Of a stretch of 64,000 nucleotides of DNA, positions 1-11,922 are shown piece after piece. Source of the DNA: Eucommia ulmoides (Eukaryota; Streptophyta; Magnoliopsida; Garryales; Eucommiaceae); assembly GCA_016647705.1 (NCBI GenBank), contig CM028335.1:37516712-37580711 (forward strand). The letters run 5' to 3'. A program made the position numbers and the translations under genes. The notes under the pieces were generated by a model. The model ran no database searches. It had not been told where the DNA came from and saw nothing but the letters and a program-made list of their open reading frames with translations. Position 1 is the first letter of the stretch. Each line of letters begins with the position of its first letter.

Positions 1-762
1 ATTTCTTTTTCACTTTTTCGCAATCTTCAATTTTTTGACTTTTTTTCTCCACATCTCTCTTTCTCATACACGCATTTTGAGTGTATACATCACCCATCTC
101 TGTTACACTTTAAAAATTTCTATCATTCACATCAAATCACTTTCATCCTTATATTTAAACACTGCTTTCTTTAGTACGTAAAATTTTAAACTATTAACAA
201 ATATTGTCTCAAAAAGGTGCCCAAACGAGTTTTCACAATTTTCAAAAACTATTTTTGCAAACTGTTTTGGTAATTTCTGTAAATTGTTTTGAGTTGTAAA
301 CTAAGACATAGCCAAAGTAATTTTAAAATAACCTGATTCATCCTCACCTATGATAAGTTCCTAAGTTTCTTTTTCGGTTACAATGTTCAGTCTTTCAACA
401 TCCCTAGTTTTTGCTTACTTTTGATGGAAACAAATTTAATGGCCTGTTTGGTTGTCTAAATTATCCTAATTTAGGATTTTTCATGAATTGAATTGTACAT
501 CTCTTCTTTTAAAATGACTTAATGATATTTCCGTATTATTTATATTGTAATTGCACCAATTACACCATAAAAGAGCATTTAGATTATAACCAAAATGGTT
601 AGCTAATTTTTTTGTGTAACTGAAAACTGAAGTGCTTAGTTTTCGGTTTCAATGGATTGGATTAAAAATATAGAACGCTGTGGTGGATTTGATTTAATTA
701 AACTCACTTGGAGACAGAATACGCATTTTAGCAATAGTTCACAAAATTCAAAGAGAAAGTAC
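1..762 (-). other. Intron 9 of the XBAT33-like gene (partial)
   Basis: After the donor at 762-761 the minus strand holds only AT-rich, stop-laden sequence to the window edge. No match to the expected second half of the RING finger was found. Intron 8 (855-1650) and the left part of intron 7 (1792-2450) are likewise AT-rich and show no coding signal. Confidence 0.6.
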
Positions 763-3700
763 CTTCGGCAGCTACCGTGCATTTCCTCTCTAAACAAACA
801 ACACATGGATCCATGCATGTCGGAAGCAACTCACTCACCCTCCATCCGCATTCTCTGAAAATGACATACGGATCCCAGAAAAAAATGGGAAATCAAGAGA
901 ATATTCAGTACGCTTGTACCATAAGTTACAAGAAGTACACATTAGAAAACATATTAATAAGCTATACAATGCAGTATAGAATAGTAACAATCCCAGGGTA
1001 TATGTAATTGTTGATGTATATCAAACAAATTGGATAGATTGCCAAGGCAATGCCGTTTGGTTTGTTTTTCAGTTTCATTTTTTTTTTTTCTTTTTCTTGT
1101 CCAAGTTTCTGTTACTGATTTTTAAATTAAATATTTGGTAACCAAACAGATGCTGATTTATTTATTCTGTTTTGCTGTTTCAGTTCAAAGTTCTATGGAA
1201 CAGAAACAGAAACAGAAACACTAATCAAATGCCACCATAAAGAACAGCAGTAGTAGCATAACCACTAGAAGCCAGTAGATTAGAAACCATACCAAAATTA
1301 ATAAATCAGTATAAGCATATGATGGAATACTAACCTAACTCAAAGGCGTCGATAGCAACCAAAAGAAAACAATTGGTTTGGCATCTTTGCTAAAAATTGT
1401 AGAGAGCAAAATGGATGTGAACTACAAGTTCAGGAAACGAAAGGAATTAATTCATGTCATCTTCCAGAATTTGATAGGAATTAGGAAGCAATGGTACGAT
1501 ATCGGGAATGATTGAAATAGGGGAAATTAATGGTACTTCTGGACAAACTTCCAAGACATTCAATGTTCAAATGAAACATGCTATATAAAAAAATACAGGT
1601 TGATGGAAATAAGTAAATTTCTAACTTGAGTTGTTAAGAACTTTGCGCACCTAGCAATTTTGACTATACTCATAAGAGGGAGACATAAATATGGTGAAGA
1701 TAGAAGTTGTTGCTGCCCATTTGATTCTTTGCTAAGAATTTCCACAAGCCCATCTCTATGCCATGAACGAGCAACCATCAAAGGATTCCATCTTTGATCA
1801 TATAGGAAAACACAAGTTAGGGAATTATTCATTGATAAACAGAGATATACAAGGATAGATGTTTCACTAAAGTAACTGAAAGTTTTTATTTGAAACATTG
1901 CATGTTGAATCAATGGCTTACAGATTGCCTGGAAGCTTGCTGACAAAAAAGGATTTATTTGTTTTTGTTGTTTTTTTAACAAATAAATAAAATTTATATG
2001 AAACCAAATCCTAACTCTTTCGATAAATTAAATATTATGCTCATTGGTGTATAAAGCAGATTGACTACTTATTCACATTTTGTGATAAAAAAAAAAAAAA
2101 ACAACCTAATATTTAATTCACATCTTTAAAACAGGTTAATGCAGATACAATATGGGTATCAGTTGTTAGACATTTACCACGACATAAGTTATATCCTTAA
2201 CACCACTACAAATACTATAATTAACACGAATACTATTATGAGGTTCCAATCTAAAATCATATGCTAGTTTGAAAAACCACACGCAAATGATGTGGGATTC
2301 AACAACTGTCATTTACCACCAAACTCACAAACAAAATGAAAAAAATATTGACATTTTACTCGTATAAAACTCACGCTACCTAAAATTCTCTCTTTAAAAT
2401 GCTAGTAAGAGAGTTTATCAAGAAATTTTGAGAGCAGAAACTGTTACAAAATCAATTACATTGAACTTGTAGAGAGAGAAAAAGATGGATCTTTTCTTTT
2501 CTTTTTCTTTTGCTCATGAAGTGCTGTTGGATGAATTTTCTAATTTTTTTGTCACTAATAGAGGATATTTATGTCATTTCCCTATATTTAGCATTTTCGT
2601 ATTATTTTCCCTATCTTTCTCCGCCTTTCCTACCACCATCCGATTTGGACATGCCTATTGCGGTTTGGATGGGTAAGTGCTCTTACACTACTTATCCTAT
2701 CTCCAATTTTGTCTTATATGCGCATTTGTCCCCTTTCTATTACTCTTTTGTTGGATCTTTGTCTTCTATTTCTCTTGTTAACACTATTTCCGACATCTTT
2801 TCTCACTCTAGATTGAAGACCACAAAATGTTTGTCAGTGTTGGTATAAATGGGTGTATACAGTTAAAGTTCATCCTGATGGTACCATTGATCGACTCAAG
2901 GCTCACCTACTTGCAAAAGTGCACACCCATATATATGGCCTTGATTACTTTTAGACTTCTTCGCATGTTTCCACACACAGATTTATTTGCCAGTTCATCT
3001 CTCTCGCAACAACCTTCAGCTTTGTCGTTACATCAGTTAGATATCAAGAATGCTAATGCATATTAATTTGAGGAAGTGTATAAGAGCAACCTCTGGGATT
3101 CATTGCTTAGGGGGAGTCGACTTTGGTGTCGTTTGAAGAAATCCATTATATCCTCATACAATCTCCGCGAGCATGGTCTGGGAGATTTAATAATATAGCC
3201 CACCAATTTTGGTCTTCAAAGATGTGGGGTCGATCACTCAATATTTCACAAGAATTAGATGATATTGTGAACACAGGTGATGACCATAGTGGGACTCAAA
3301 ACTCTCAACTTGTTCATGTATAATAGGTTTCAAATAAATATTTTGGGTCAATTGAAGTACTTCTTGGGGCTTGAGGTCACTCGATCTAGTCCAGGCATTT
3401 ATCTCTTTCAAACAAAAAAGGTCCTCAATCTGTTGAGCGAAACCAGAATCCTAGGAGCCAAACCAATTGACTTACCCATGGATCCAAATACGAAACTGCA
3501 CGCAGATCAGGGAGAATTACTGACAGATTCAGATCGACATAAACAGTTAGTTGGAAAGTTGAACTAATTGATTGTACTATATCTGATATCCCCATTCCAG
3601 TTAGTGTTATGAACCATTTCTTGGTTAGTCCCATGACCTATCACTGGGAATCAATGGTTCGTATCCTCAAATATCTAAAAGGTGCATCTGGTTGTGGTCT

Positions 3701-6700
3701 ATTATACCAGAACTTTGGTCACACTAAAATAAAGTAAAGGGATATTTTAGTGTGTCTTGGTTGGAGGTAATCCAATCTCTTGGAAGAGTAGAAGCAAATT
3801 GTACTGGCTTGGTCTAGTGCAGAATTAGAATATATAATGCCCTAGCCCATGCCACTTATGAGCTACTTGGGTTGAAGCATATGTTGGATGAACATGGGTT
3901 TAATCATTCTCAACTGATAGACCTAGTATGCGATTATCAAACAACACTTCACATTGCATCCAATTTACTTTTCCATGAGAGAATGAAGCATATTAAGATT
4001 GATTGTCACATCACAGGAAAGAAATTGTTGCAAAAATTGCTTGAAACTAGACGTGTGAATTGTACTAATCAATCAGCAGATTTGTTTATTAAATTGTTAG
4101 TGAGTTCAAGGATAAAGGACATTTATAACAAGGTAGGAGCATACAAGATACCTCCAGCTTGAGGGGTTGTTGAGGGTATTTCTGTTATTTCCTTATTGCT
4201 GGAGTTTCTATATTGATTTCTTATTTCATTAAATAAATTGAGGGATAGGCTGACGTAAGTCAAGCCGTCTCATTCTTTATGTTCTTCAATCTTTACTTCA
4301 ACAATTACCAAAGAAACATAATTGAAATCATAATAAGTGAAAAAAAAAAAAAAAAAACGTAGAATAGTCTAGATTTATGTCTGTTCCATCTACTAAACAC
4401 ACAAAGAATTTATTGGTATACAAACCAAAATATATCTCTGCTATATTTATTATCATCATATTGTAACTAGTATCGTCCCTCAAAGACTTATAGGTGAAGA
4501 AGAAGCAATATTGTGGTTCTAATTCTAGAAATCATCCGTCTATTATCAAATTAGATTAGAGAGGCACAATGACAAATTTTTTTCTAGTTTTTTATATTCA
4601 TCTAAACTAGTTTATTTAGAAATGAATGATTATGGTATTGAATAATCAGGGAACATATGTTTGATGCATACCCGTTTGCATTTTCAGCAGTTAGACTGGC
4701 TCCCCTAGCAATCAAAAGCTGGATATAGCAAAAAATGAACCTACTTCAGCCAGTCGCCAAAGGTGGAAAAAAAAATTATGGTTATAAACCGAACATACTT
4801 GACAGCACTTTGCATTACCACCACATGCAGCATAATGGAGGGGTGTGCTTCCTGCACCTGTAAAATGACAATGAACCATATGGATATATGAAAATGCTTG
4901 ATAATAAAATCAGCTCACCTTTTTCAATCAAAGAACTATAAAAGCATTGAGGCAATTATAGTGTATACCCCCAAAACTAAGCCTGAAAAACGAATCAAAC
5001 ATGTTCATCTGAACTGAATTCTTTTCTTTTATTTTTTCATAGGTATCTCAACTGGAATTTATTACCATTAGACTGATATTGAGAGAATGTGAGATTTGAT
5101 CTCCAGTACCCTGTGAAATAGTATGCCCGAAAATAATATGAACTAAAAATATCAACTCAACTGTTCAAAAGTTCAGAATCCTTCTAAAAGACTAGAAATT
5201 AGTAGAACCAAGTGTTTCCACCTGATGGTTTCGACAGCAGTACAAATAATATCCAATAGATACCTTGGATGTTGTTTGATTAGTATTTCTATTTCTGTCT
5301 TCTTTTTTTTGGGAAAAAAAAACACATTTTTAACAAATTTTTGGAATCATAACAGAAACAAATTATTTTTCCCAGTGGAACCAAAGCCACCTTTGGTGGT
5401 GGTAGTACAATAAAACATCCAATTACAAAGGAGTCTGAAGGCCTAAAGCTGACTTCCCCACCCCCAAACCCGACCCGAACTAAAATGAGTTTGTCGATCA
5501 CAAAAATCTATAGAACGACCAAGGCATAATTAAAAACCACAAGCTCGTCCCAGGAATTATAGGAAACCCAAAAGCCAAAAATGCTAAAGCAATAAATCTT
5601 GGCACAATAAATGCATGATAAAAAAACATGAAAAACAACAATCCAATTCCCAAAATAACAAAACCCCTAGTCCACTAATAGCAAGAGCTAATCACAACAT
5701 ACCAAAGAGAAATTAAACAAAGAGAGTTACCTATCAGATCAATTGTAGTTCCATCTTCCACAGTGACCTCCAAAACAGAAGCCCCTAAATCCAAAAGTAA
5801 TTGCACACACTCAATGTGTCCATTCAATGCAGCCATATGAAGGGCACTTATGCCTCCATCAGCAGGTCTATTAATCACATCGTAGAGTGCACTAAAAATT
5901 CATGAAAACAGACCATCAGTATGGTTAAAGTTTAAAAGGGATTAGAAAAAGTTGCAACGATTCTTATAAAAGCATACCTTTCATCAAATTCTGGGATGAA
6001 TACTTCTTTTGAGACTTTCCTCATTATGCTACAAAAATTTGAAACGCTGGGGATATAATCAGCAAGAAGGATTCGAATGCATCGACAATGCCCATTCAGA
6101 GCAGCCAAGTGGAGTGCGGTACCACCATTGAGATAATCCTCTCTATGTATCTAAAATCCAATATCCTGTAAGTTTATGATAACATTTTCCAAGAAGATAA
6201 TCTGAAAATCATTGCAAGTAAAATACAATGAGAACGGAGGAACAAATAATAAGTCATACATTGGCTTTGAAAAGAACCAGAGTCTGAACAACCTCCCAAT
6301 GACCATATTGACAAGCTTGCATCAAAGCGGTCTGTTCATCCAGGCAGATAAAAGTACTCATAAGTTTCTCGGTGTTATATATTTTTCCATTTATGTAAAT
6401 ATGACTTCCGTATGCAGTATGCCAGGAACTAAAACAGAATCGTCTTGACGTCAGCCGTTTGGTTCATGAAAGAATAAAGTGTTACCTGACCACGATAATT
6501 CCGGAGACCAATGTCAACTCCAGATTCAAGCAGAAGAGAAACAATCTAAAGATAGGAAAGAATTCAACCATTGTCACAATATCATGATCAAATCGAAACA
6601 CCTATAGATGATTTTTGCTTCCCTAAATAAATGAAAAAAGGAAAACCTAAAACCCACATTTAGCATTTTTCAAACACAAACTATTAAAGGCTTACAACTA

Positions 6701-6890
6701 AATAGAAAGATACCTCATGGTGACCTTGAGCAGCAGAGTAATGCAAGGGTGAATTGCGAACGCCAAAAGTCGAATACCTAGCAAGGCGAGGGTTATACTG
6801 CAATAAAGCCTTGGCTTCCTGAAGATCGCCGTCTCTTGCAGCAGAAACTAGCCGCTCCCCCGAGGCAGAGCATCCAAAAGAATTACCCAT
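763..6890 (-). CDS. XBAT33: XBAT33-like ankyrin-repeat RING E3 ubiquitin ligase, 3' end outside window
   Basis: Nine exons can be joined with GT-AG introns in continuous phase: 6890-6714, 6545-6486, 6331-6260, 6150-5978, 5891-5731, 4857-4799, 4718-4672, 1791-1651 and 854-763 (982 nt, 327 codons plus one base). The protein starts [20 protein letters not shown], the N-terminus typical of the XBAT32/33 group. Ankyrin repeats fill roughly residues 10-270 ([59 protein letters not shown]). The last visible exon starts a C3HC4 RING finger ([17 protein letters not shown]). The remaining RING exon is not in positions 1-762 and must lie off the left edge. A start 18 nt upstream (MRFLSL) is possible but unlike the family. 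Known family role: cytosolic E3 ligases for ubiquitin-dependent turnover. No stop or frameshift was seen, so the visible part looks intact. XBAT33 rather than XBAT32 is a judgement from remembered sequences. Confidence 0.88.
2620..4303 (+). mobile_element. Truncated Ty1/copia element in intron 7 of the XBAT33-like gene
   Basis: Degenerate copia pol in the orientation opposite to the host gene. In order: the linker before RT (around 2640-2800, [20 protein letters not shown]), RT pieces ([12 protein letters not shown] near 3030-3065; QSPRAW near 3160; [12 protein letters not shown] near 3260-3300; [20 protein letters not shown] near 3345-3405; [13 protein letters not shown] near 3478), then RNase H ([22 protein letters not shown] near 3930-4000) and the usual end [16 protein letters not shown] at 4110-4162. 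A purine tract (gaggggt) and one LTR follow. Stops and frameshifts occur throughout. Gag, integrase and the 5' LTR are missing. The left limit is uncertain; the pentamer attac occurs at 2455-2459 and 4304-4308, but no TG terminus follows it on the left, so this is not proof of a target duplication. Confidence 0.85.
4168..4303 (+). repeat. 3' LTR of the intronic copia element (136 bp)
   Basis: Starts TGTTGAGGGTATTTC directly after the polypurine tract downstream of the pol stop codon and ends CTTTACTTCAACA, giving TG...CA termini. The very short length fits small-LTR copia lineages. No second copy was found in the window. Confidence 0.7.
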
Positions 6891-7207
6891 AAGACTTAGA
6901 AATCTCATGATCCTTCTTCAATTTCACATGAAGAAAAAACGATTTATACTCCTTCTCTGTTTCGATGTGTATTTAAAAAACTCCATGGTTTTAACTTTAA
7001 CCTTAAACCGTCCAAATAATCCTACAGTTAGATTGGAAGAAAAACAAGTGCTTCTCAATGAACACACTCCTTATTTTCTGCAAAAAGTAATAACTACCAC
7101 GACCATACTTTACTAAATCCAGAACCAATTTGCTGTAAATGTTTCAGTCTCTCACTTCCAACACCATACGCCCCCCACCCGCTCTCTCTCATAACGCAAA
7201 GTTTGCC
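6891..7207 (-). promoter_or_regulatory. Upstream region of the XBAT33-like gene, cut short by MULE-1
   Basis: Only 317 bp separate the start codon from the MULE-1 insertion; they must hold the 5' UTR and any remaining core promoter. A CT-rich stretch (gctctctctc) lies near 7181-7190. No convincing TATA box was assigned. The original upstream continuation now lies right of 16536. Confidence 0.45.
7198..7207. repeat. Left 10-bp target site duplication of MULE-1
   Basis: The sequence aaagtttgcc directly abuts the left TIR and occurs again directly after the right TIR at 16527-16536. Ten bases is within the 8-11 bp typical of Mutator-like elements. Confidence 0.85.
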
Positions 7208-7419
7208 GACTTCTTCACCTAATAAATATATTTAAAACAAAATAATAGTTATTTTTTTAACTTATTTAAGATGATCAAGCAACTCAGTATTCCGAATACC
7301 GAGATCACTTAAAAAAAATTATAATTTCAAATGATCTCGACATTGTAAATGCTGAGATCAATAATTTTATTTTTTATTTTAAATCAAATGATTTACAACG
7401 CCGGGACCGATTGATTTAA

Positions 7420-7552
7420 GGCACACCACCGTTTTCAAACGGTGGTGTGCCGTTTGTAATGGTCAAACTGTACAATGTACTGTTTGACCAGACTGCATTT
7501 TGCAGCTGCAAAATGCAGCTTTTGGTCCTGGTGTTCACAACACCAGGATCAA
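7420..7552. repeat. Four consecutive perfect or near-perfect hairpins in the left TIR
   Basis: (a) 7420-7451, arms GGCACACCACCGTTT around a 2-nt loop, perfect. (b) 7460-7490, outer arms TGGTCAAAC/GTTTGACCA. (c) 7494-7517, a perfect 24-bp palindrome with half TGCATTTTGCAG. (d) 7522-7552, arms TTGGTCCTGGTGTT with one mismatch around CAC. All four recur in the same relative order in the right TIR. Confidence 0.9.
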
Positions 7553-7555
7553 ATT

Positions 7556-7564
7556 TATATATAT

Positions 7565-7610
<46 letters not shown>
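7556..7610. repeat. TA microsatellite
   Basis: A run of alternating TA, broken early by two TACA units, present only in the left TIR of MULE-1. The corresponding point in the right TIR (around 16190-16220) lacks it, so it expanded after the TIRs diverged. Confidence 0.95.
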
Positions 7611-7613
<3 letters not shown>

Positions 7614-7899
7614 CCGTCTGAATTTGTATTTGTCTTGTCTGAATTTATATTTGCCTTCATCCTTCTTCCATATATTTCCCTTCATCCTTCTTCCAGTATC
7701 TATTTATAAAAAATTTCACAATTTTACGACTTCTTTCTTCTACTACAAAAGTAGGTTTAATTTATTTGTTAATTTGATTACTATATTTTTCACTTGTTTA
7801 ATTATTTAGTAAATCTATTAGATAGTTTATTTAATTTAATTTGTTAGTTTAGTTTTTAAATTTTTAAATTAATTTGTTAGTTTAATTTGTTAATTTATT

Positions 7900-8540
7900 T
7901 GTTTAATTAAAAAATATGCACTTTGAACTATCAAAGTTTAAATAAATTATATATGTGTGAGAAAATATAAATTATAATATGTTATTTTTCAAAAAATCAT
8001 CAAAGTAGTTAATTAGTTTAAATTTTTGATTTAGTTGTTTAATTAAAAAATATTTAATTACAAATGTGCATTTGGGCCCCTAAAAGTTTTATTAATTACA
8101 CATGTGAGAAAAAATAAAAATAAAAATAAGTTTAATTTATTTTTTAGTTTGATTACTATATTTTTTACTTGTCTAATTATTTAATTAATCTGTTTGTTAG
8201 TTAGTTTACTTATTTAATTTGTTAATTAGTTGGTTAATTTAATTTGTTAGTTTAGTTGTTTAATTTCTTAGTTAGTTTGTTAGTTTAATTTATTAATTTA
8301 GTTGTTTAATTGAAAATTATGCACTTTGACTCTTCAAAATTTGAGTAAATTATACATGTGTGAAAAAATATAAATTATAATATATTGTTTTTTAAAAAAT
8401 TATTATTTAGTTAATCAGTTTAAATTTTTAATTTAGTTGTTTAATTAAAAAATGTACACTTTCGCCCCTCAAAGTTTGACAAATTACACATGTGGAAAAA
8501 TAAAAATTGAAATAGAAATTATAATAGATTATTTTCAAAA
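7900..8540. repeat. Left subterminal motif array of MULE-1
   Basis: Four spaced copies of a motif near GCACTTTGGCCCCTCAAAG, at about 7918, 8067, 8319 and 8455, each followed by an (a)ttacacatgtg(tg)aaaaa segment and AT-rich filler. The same motif recurs in inverted orientation about 11 times in 14130-15620. Confidence 0.7.
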
Positions 8541-8851
8541 ACAAATGTTAGTTACTAAATTAGTTTATTTTTTAATGTGTTTGAAAAAATTAAATTATTG
8601 ACTAATTTAAAAACAAATAAAATGAAAATGATTGAAAAATGTACACGGTGAGAGATTTGTATCGTTCAATGGGACGTCACTGGCTTTTAGAAGACAAATT
8701 CTCATACTCTTTAAATCCAAAAGTTCGTTACTCTTTACGGTCGATTGTAAGGATGCGGGAGGAATACACTTATCGTGTCAACCAATCAGAGGTTATGATG
8801 GATGGATGCAGATAATATAATATTCCAATAGTGCGTTAATTGACCAGAACA

Positions 8852-9004
8852 ATGGCAATAGATATGCCGCATAACCTTCAAATGGCGTTGCATCGCTACC
8901 GCAAAGAAAATAATCGAATGCAACTTCGAACTTTTCGACACGAGCTTGAAACGACGGCACGTGAGCGTCTCGAACAAGATTTGTTCACCGAAGCGCGTTG
9001 GTAG
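8852..9004 (+). CDS. Small ORF of 50 codons, unrecognised
   Basis: Starts MAIDMPHNLQMALHRYRK and ends LFTEARW before a TAG. It is rich in Arg, Glu and Leu and could form a helix. It lies in MULE-1 between the subterminal array and the nested LTR-like segment, in less AT-rich sequence than its surroundings (8620-9000), which suggests a former coding region. No family was recognised; it could be a remnant of a second MULE gene or chance. Confidence 0.25.
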   Translation: MAIDMPHNLQMALHRYRKENNRMQLRTFRHELETTARERLEQDLFTEARW

Positions 9005-9319
9005 GGCGTAAAATACACCGGTACTTACACTCACAAGTATACGAGGTCTAAGTTTTAGTATAATGTGATCGTTAAAATCGAGTTATCGTATCCACAGGGA
9101 TTGGTGTCGTTACTATCGAATACCGCGTTTGTCGTGACCTAATTTTATCTAAGCGAAAAACAAATGTATTTAATTAATTAAACTAATACTAATATACCCT
9201 AAATTAACTACACTAATATGCTAACATGTTTTAGGGTAAAGAATTGCCTAGGGATTAACGTGTTTACAAATACGTGTTCGATTCCAATTTACTCAAGTTT
9301 ACGTTGTTCGCCCTATTTG

Positions 9320-9710
9320 ACAACCTCGGTACGTAAACTCCACCGCCACCTCTCCCGAGTGTAAGACGGGGGAATACATGACTTCGAGTCAACGAAGAAG
9401 TCCCCCTCAACGTCTTAACGACCCTAGGTCACGTGAGTCTCGCCTAGCGTCATTGATTGCACACAATCCAACTCTCTCCTGGGTTATTGGATCGTCGTGT
9501 TGTATTTACCATATCGACAATCTCCGTTCTAAAACTCCCTCGCCACCTCTCCTGAGTGTAAGACGATGGATATAACGCAACTTCGAGCCAACAAAGAATT
9601 CCCCCTCAACGTCTTAACGACCCTAGGTAGCGTGTGTCTTGCCCCCACATCATCGATTGTCCACGATTCAAACCCCGACCGGGTTATAGAATCGTGGCGT
9701 TTGTTTACCT
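9320..9710. repeat. 199-bp tandem duplication
   Basis: Two diverged copies placed head to tail. The shared segment ccccctcaacgtcttaacga starts at 9402 and again at 9601, a period of 199. Other shared landmarks include gccacctctcc(c/t)gagtgtaagacg and gggttat(t/a)gaatcg-type sequence at the same spacing. Confidence 0.85.
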
Positions 9711-10204
9711 TAATCCAAATCCGAGGTTTATCAAAATCCCGTATTCTCCATTTATCAATCCAAGCATAATAAACAAACAATACGATAAATACAATCAAAC
9801 TACGAAGAATAATCACAAACGAAACACCGAAATCATCCAAACAACGTATTTATAAATATAGTGTTAATCCCTACTACAATCCATATTTAACTCGAGGCCA
9901 TAGCCGCATATACAATATAATAACGAGATAAACATGCTCACATACTCCTAAGATAAATAAATAAGGAAAAACAATCAAAGAACTTAGCCTCGTCTGAAGA
10001 TAAACCGCTAAGAACGCTCTATGATCGATTCGTCGTCTTCTCCACTTTGGGATGTGAGCTCCACCTCTAAAATCCCTAACTATACCCTTAGATATAGCCT
10101 AAGGGGCTCAAAAAACCATGGGGGCAAGAGAGTCACCGGCCAAGGGGGAGGAGATGGGGTATTTATAGCCAAAATATCTCAAAAATATCTAAAACTATCT
10201 CAAG

Positions 10205-10490
10205 ACTGTGCAGGGCAAATCCGCCTAGGCGGTGGATTCTTCGCCTAGGCGGAGTTAGGTTGGTTCAGTCTGATCGCTTAGGCAGTGAAGTAGGCGGTGG
10301 ACTGGGAGAACATTTTGTTGGATTTTCGCCTAGGCGAAAAAAACTTCGCCTAGGTGAGCGGCTGTCAGTAGCCCTTCTTCGTCTTCTGCTGGATTTTCGC
10401 CTAGGCAATCGTCCATCAGTAACATTTTGCTCTTTCTCAGCTTCTTCACCACTTAGGCGGTGGTCTGGACGCCTAGGCGGTGGGCCTGTT
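10205..10490. repeat. Cluster of CGCCTAGGCG dyads
   Basis: The palindromic core GCCTAGGC with flanking CG recurs about seven times, complete or degenerate, often in pairs 15-25 bp apart (ccgcctaggcggtgg, ttcgcctaggcggag, tttcgcctaggcgaaa, acgcctaggcggtgg). The pairs repeat roughly every 70-80 bp, downstream of the minus-strand TATA box of the nested segment on the other side. Confidence 0.85.
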
Positions 10491-11099
10491 TCATCTTTTA
10501 GCCTCCGAGCTTGTTTACACCGTAACTTCGAACCGCTTTGGTTCGATCTCATTGTTTTAGCTCCAGTTTCCTATCTTTTTGCCCCACACACCTGATTTAT
10601 AAAAAAAGATAAAAATTAATTAAAACATAATAAAAATAACTATAAACGTATTAGAAAACTAACAAATTCGGATTGGAAATAAATAGGTTTTTCACACCTA
10701 TCACGCGTAATTACATGAGATGCGCAAAGAATCCTCAATATCAGTCAGATATTGAAATGTCTGATACTGAGAGTAATGTTTAATGTTTTTGCATTGGAGA
10801 ATTTCAGTTTAATTATGTATTTTCTTTGAAGTCTAATGTATCGTTTATACATTAAATTATAATAACATTACTTCTACCAAACAATTAACTTTTTGTCTTT
10901 CAATTGATAGGTGCTGTTGGGTTAACTTTTTTTTTTTTTTAGTTAAGTCTCGTGTACATAAGTTGTAAAACATCATTTTTCAATAATTATGTTTTAAAAA
11001 AACTAATTTGTTTGTAAACTCATAATTTACAGTATAATATTTATAAAGAAACTGTTCAACCTATAATTTTTGTGATGTCTTCATGTATTAATTCAAGTA

Positions 11100-11567
11100 A
11101 AGAAAACTCATTTGGTTTTTCAAGTGAGGAGAACTCGGTTGGCCTGGATCGTAAGATCACCAAAGATGTTGGGTTCTAAAACCATATTATGATGATTACT
11201 GGAGTGATCAAGAGACCAATCCGATAGAGTATCGCGTCGGTCTACGCCAAGAATAAGAATACAGGGTGAATGAGTCTAATAACCTTATATCTTGTTTGAG
11301 AGATCTTAATACACCAGTTCTGCATCGTCGAAGTCTTCAGATGCTTAGACGGTGTATAATTGATGACATAACCGAGATTGAATATTCTATTACATGAATT
11401 CGCCTGAAGAATAATCGAATGTTGTTGCACAGGAATATATATTATCTACTACAACTAGCCAATGAAATGGCGACCGCAAGCAACAGAGCACTCTCTCCAA
11501 ACGAATACCATAACGTGATACATAACAATGAATATTTGTCTGAGGAGTACATGTCAAATGAAGAATA
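11100..11567 (+). pseudogene. Possible decayed ORF inside MULE-1
   Basis: One plus-strand frame reads mostly open with only a few stops, containing NLISCLRDLNTPVLHRRSLQ and QLANEMATASNRALSPNEYH before a final stop near 11567. Composition is less AT-rich than the flanks. No family was recognised. It could be a second MULE gene or a captured fragment. Confidence 0.3.
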
Positions 11568-11922
11568 AATAATTTTTGGCATTTCAATTGTCTTTTTAAG
11601 TGTTTTATTGTCACTATTTTTATGATGTTATGTGTTGTATTTCTTATGTATTGTCTTTGTTATGAGTTTTGTAACAAACACCATTGAACATGTTTCTAAT
11701 TTATGTAATGTTTTTTTTAATATGATGTTTATGATTATTTTAAGTTGTTTCGCCTTTAATATTATACTCTTTCAATGTACTCCATAATATATTAGGTGAA
11801 ATAAATGAAATTATCCATTAGTTAAGTGATGTTTCAATTGATAGGTGGTGGTGTTTGTTATGTATTATCTTCATTATACCTTGTCTATATCATGTCGGCC
11901 TTTGGAAAATAATCTTTTAAAT

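Larger units (their letters stand above)
7208..7770. repeat. Left TIR of MULE-1
   Basis: Matches the reverse complement of about 15940-16526 in the same order: outer 26 bp, small degenerate dyads with the ccgag/gatc theme (7285-7370), then four hairpins (7420-7552), a TA microsatellite found only on this side, and gtttaatttatttgttaatttgatta near 7754-7780. Similarity weakens gradually inward, so the inner limit is approximate. Confidence 0.8.
9010..10720 (-). mobile_element. LTR-like segment nested in MULE-1, probably minus-strand
   Basis: Composition shifts sharply away from the AT-rich MULE. On the minus strand it begins near 10720 with TGATAGGTGTGAAAAACC and contains a TATA box (CTATAAATA, 10168-10160) followed by a leader. 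The far end has cgtatccacagggattgg near 9085-9105, a phrase I associate with plant LTR/LARD-type repeats. It includes a 199-bp tandem pair (9320-9710) and a dyad cluster (10205-10490). No gag or pol was seen. Its exact ends and any target duplication were not resolved, so the class is tentative. Confidence 0.5.

Noticed and set aside
4304-4308. attac as target duplication of the intronic copia element
   Set aside because: The left copy (2455-2459) is not followed by a TG terminus or LTR sequence, so the match is likely chance.
7454-7809. Several ORFs with poly-Ile/Tyr across 7416-7809
   Set aside because: They are translations of the TA microsatellite and the TIR hairpins of MULE-1, not genes.
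10260-10595. A 111-codon plus ORF and a 95-codon minus ORF over the GC-richer stretch
   Set aside because: Both read through the CGCCTAGGCG dyad cluster, whose repeats create Arg/Gly-rich text on either strand; no domain and no codon pattern.
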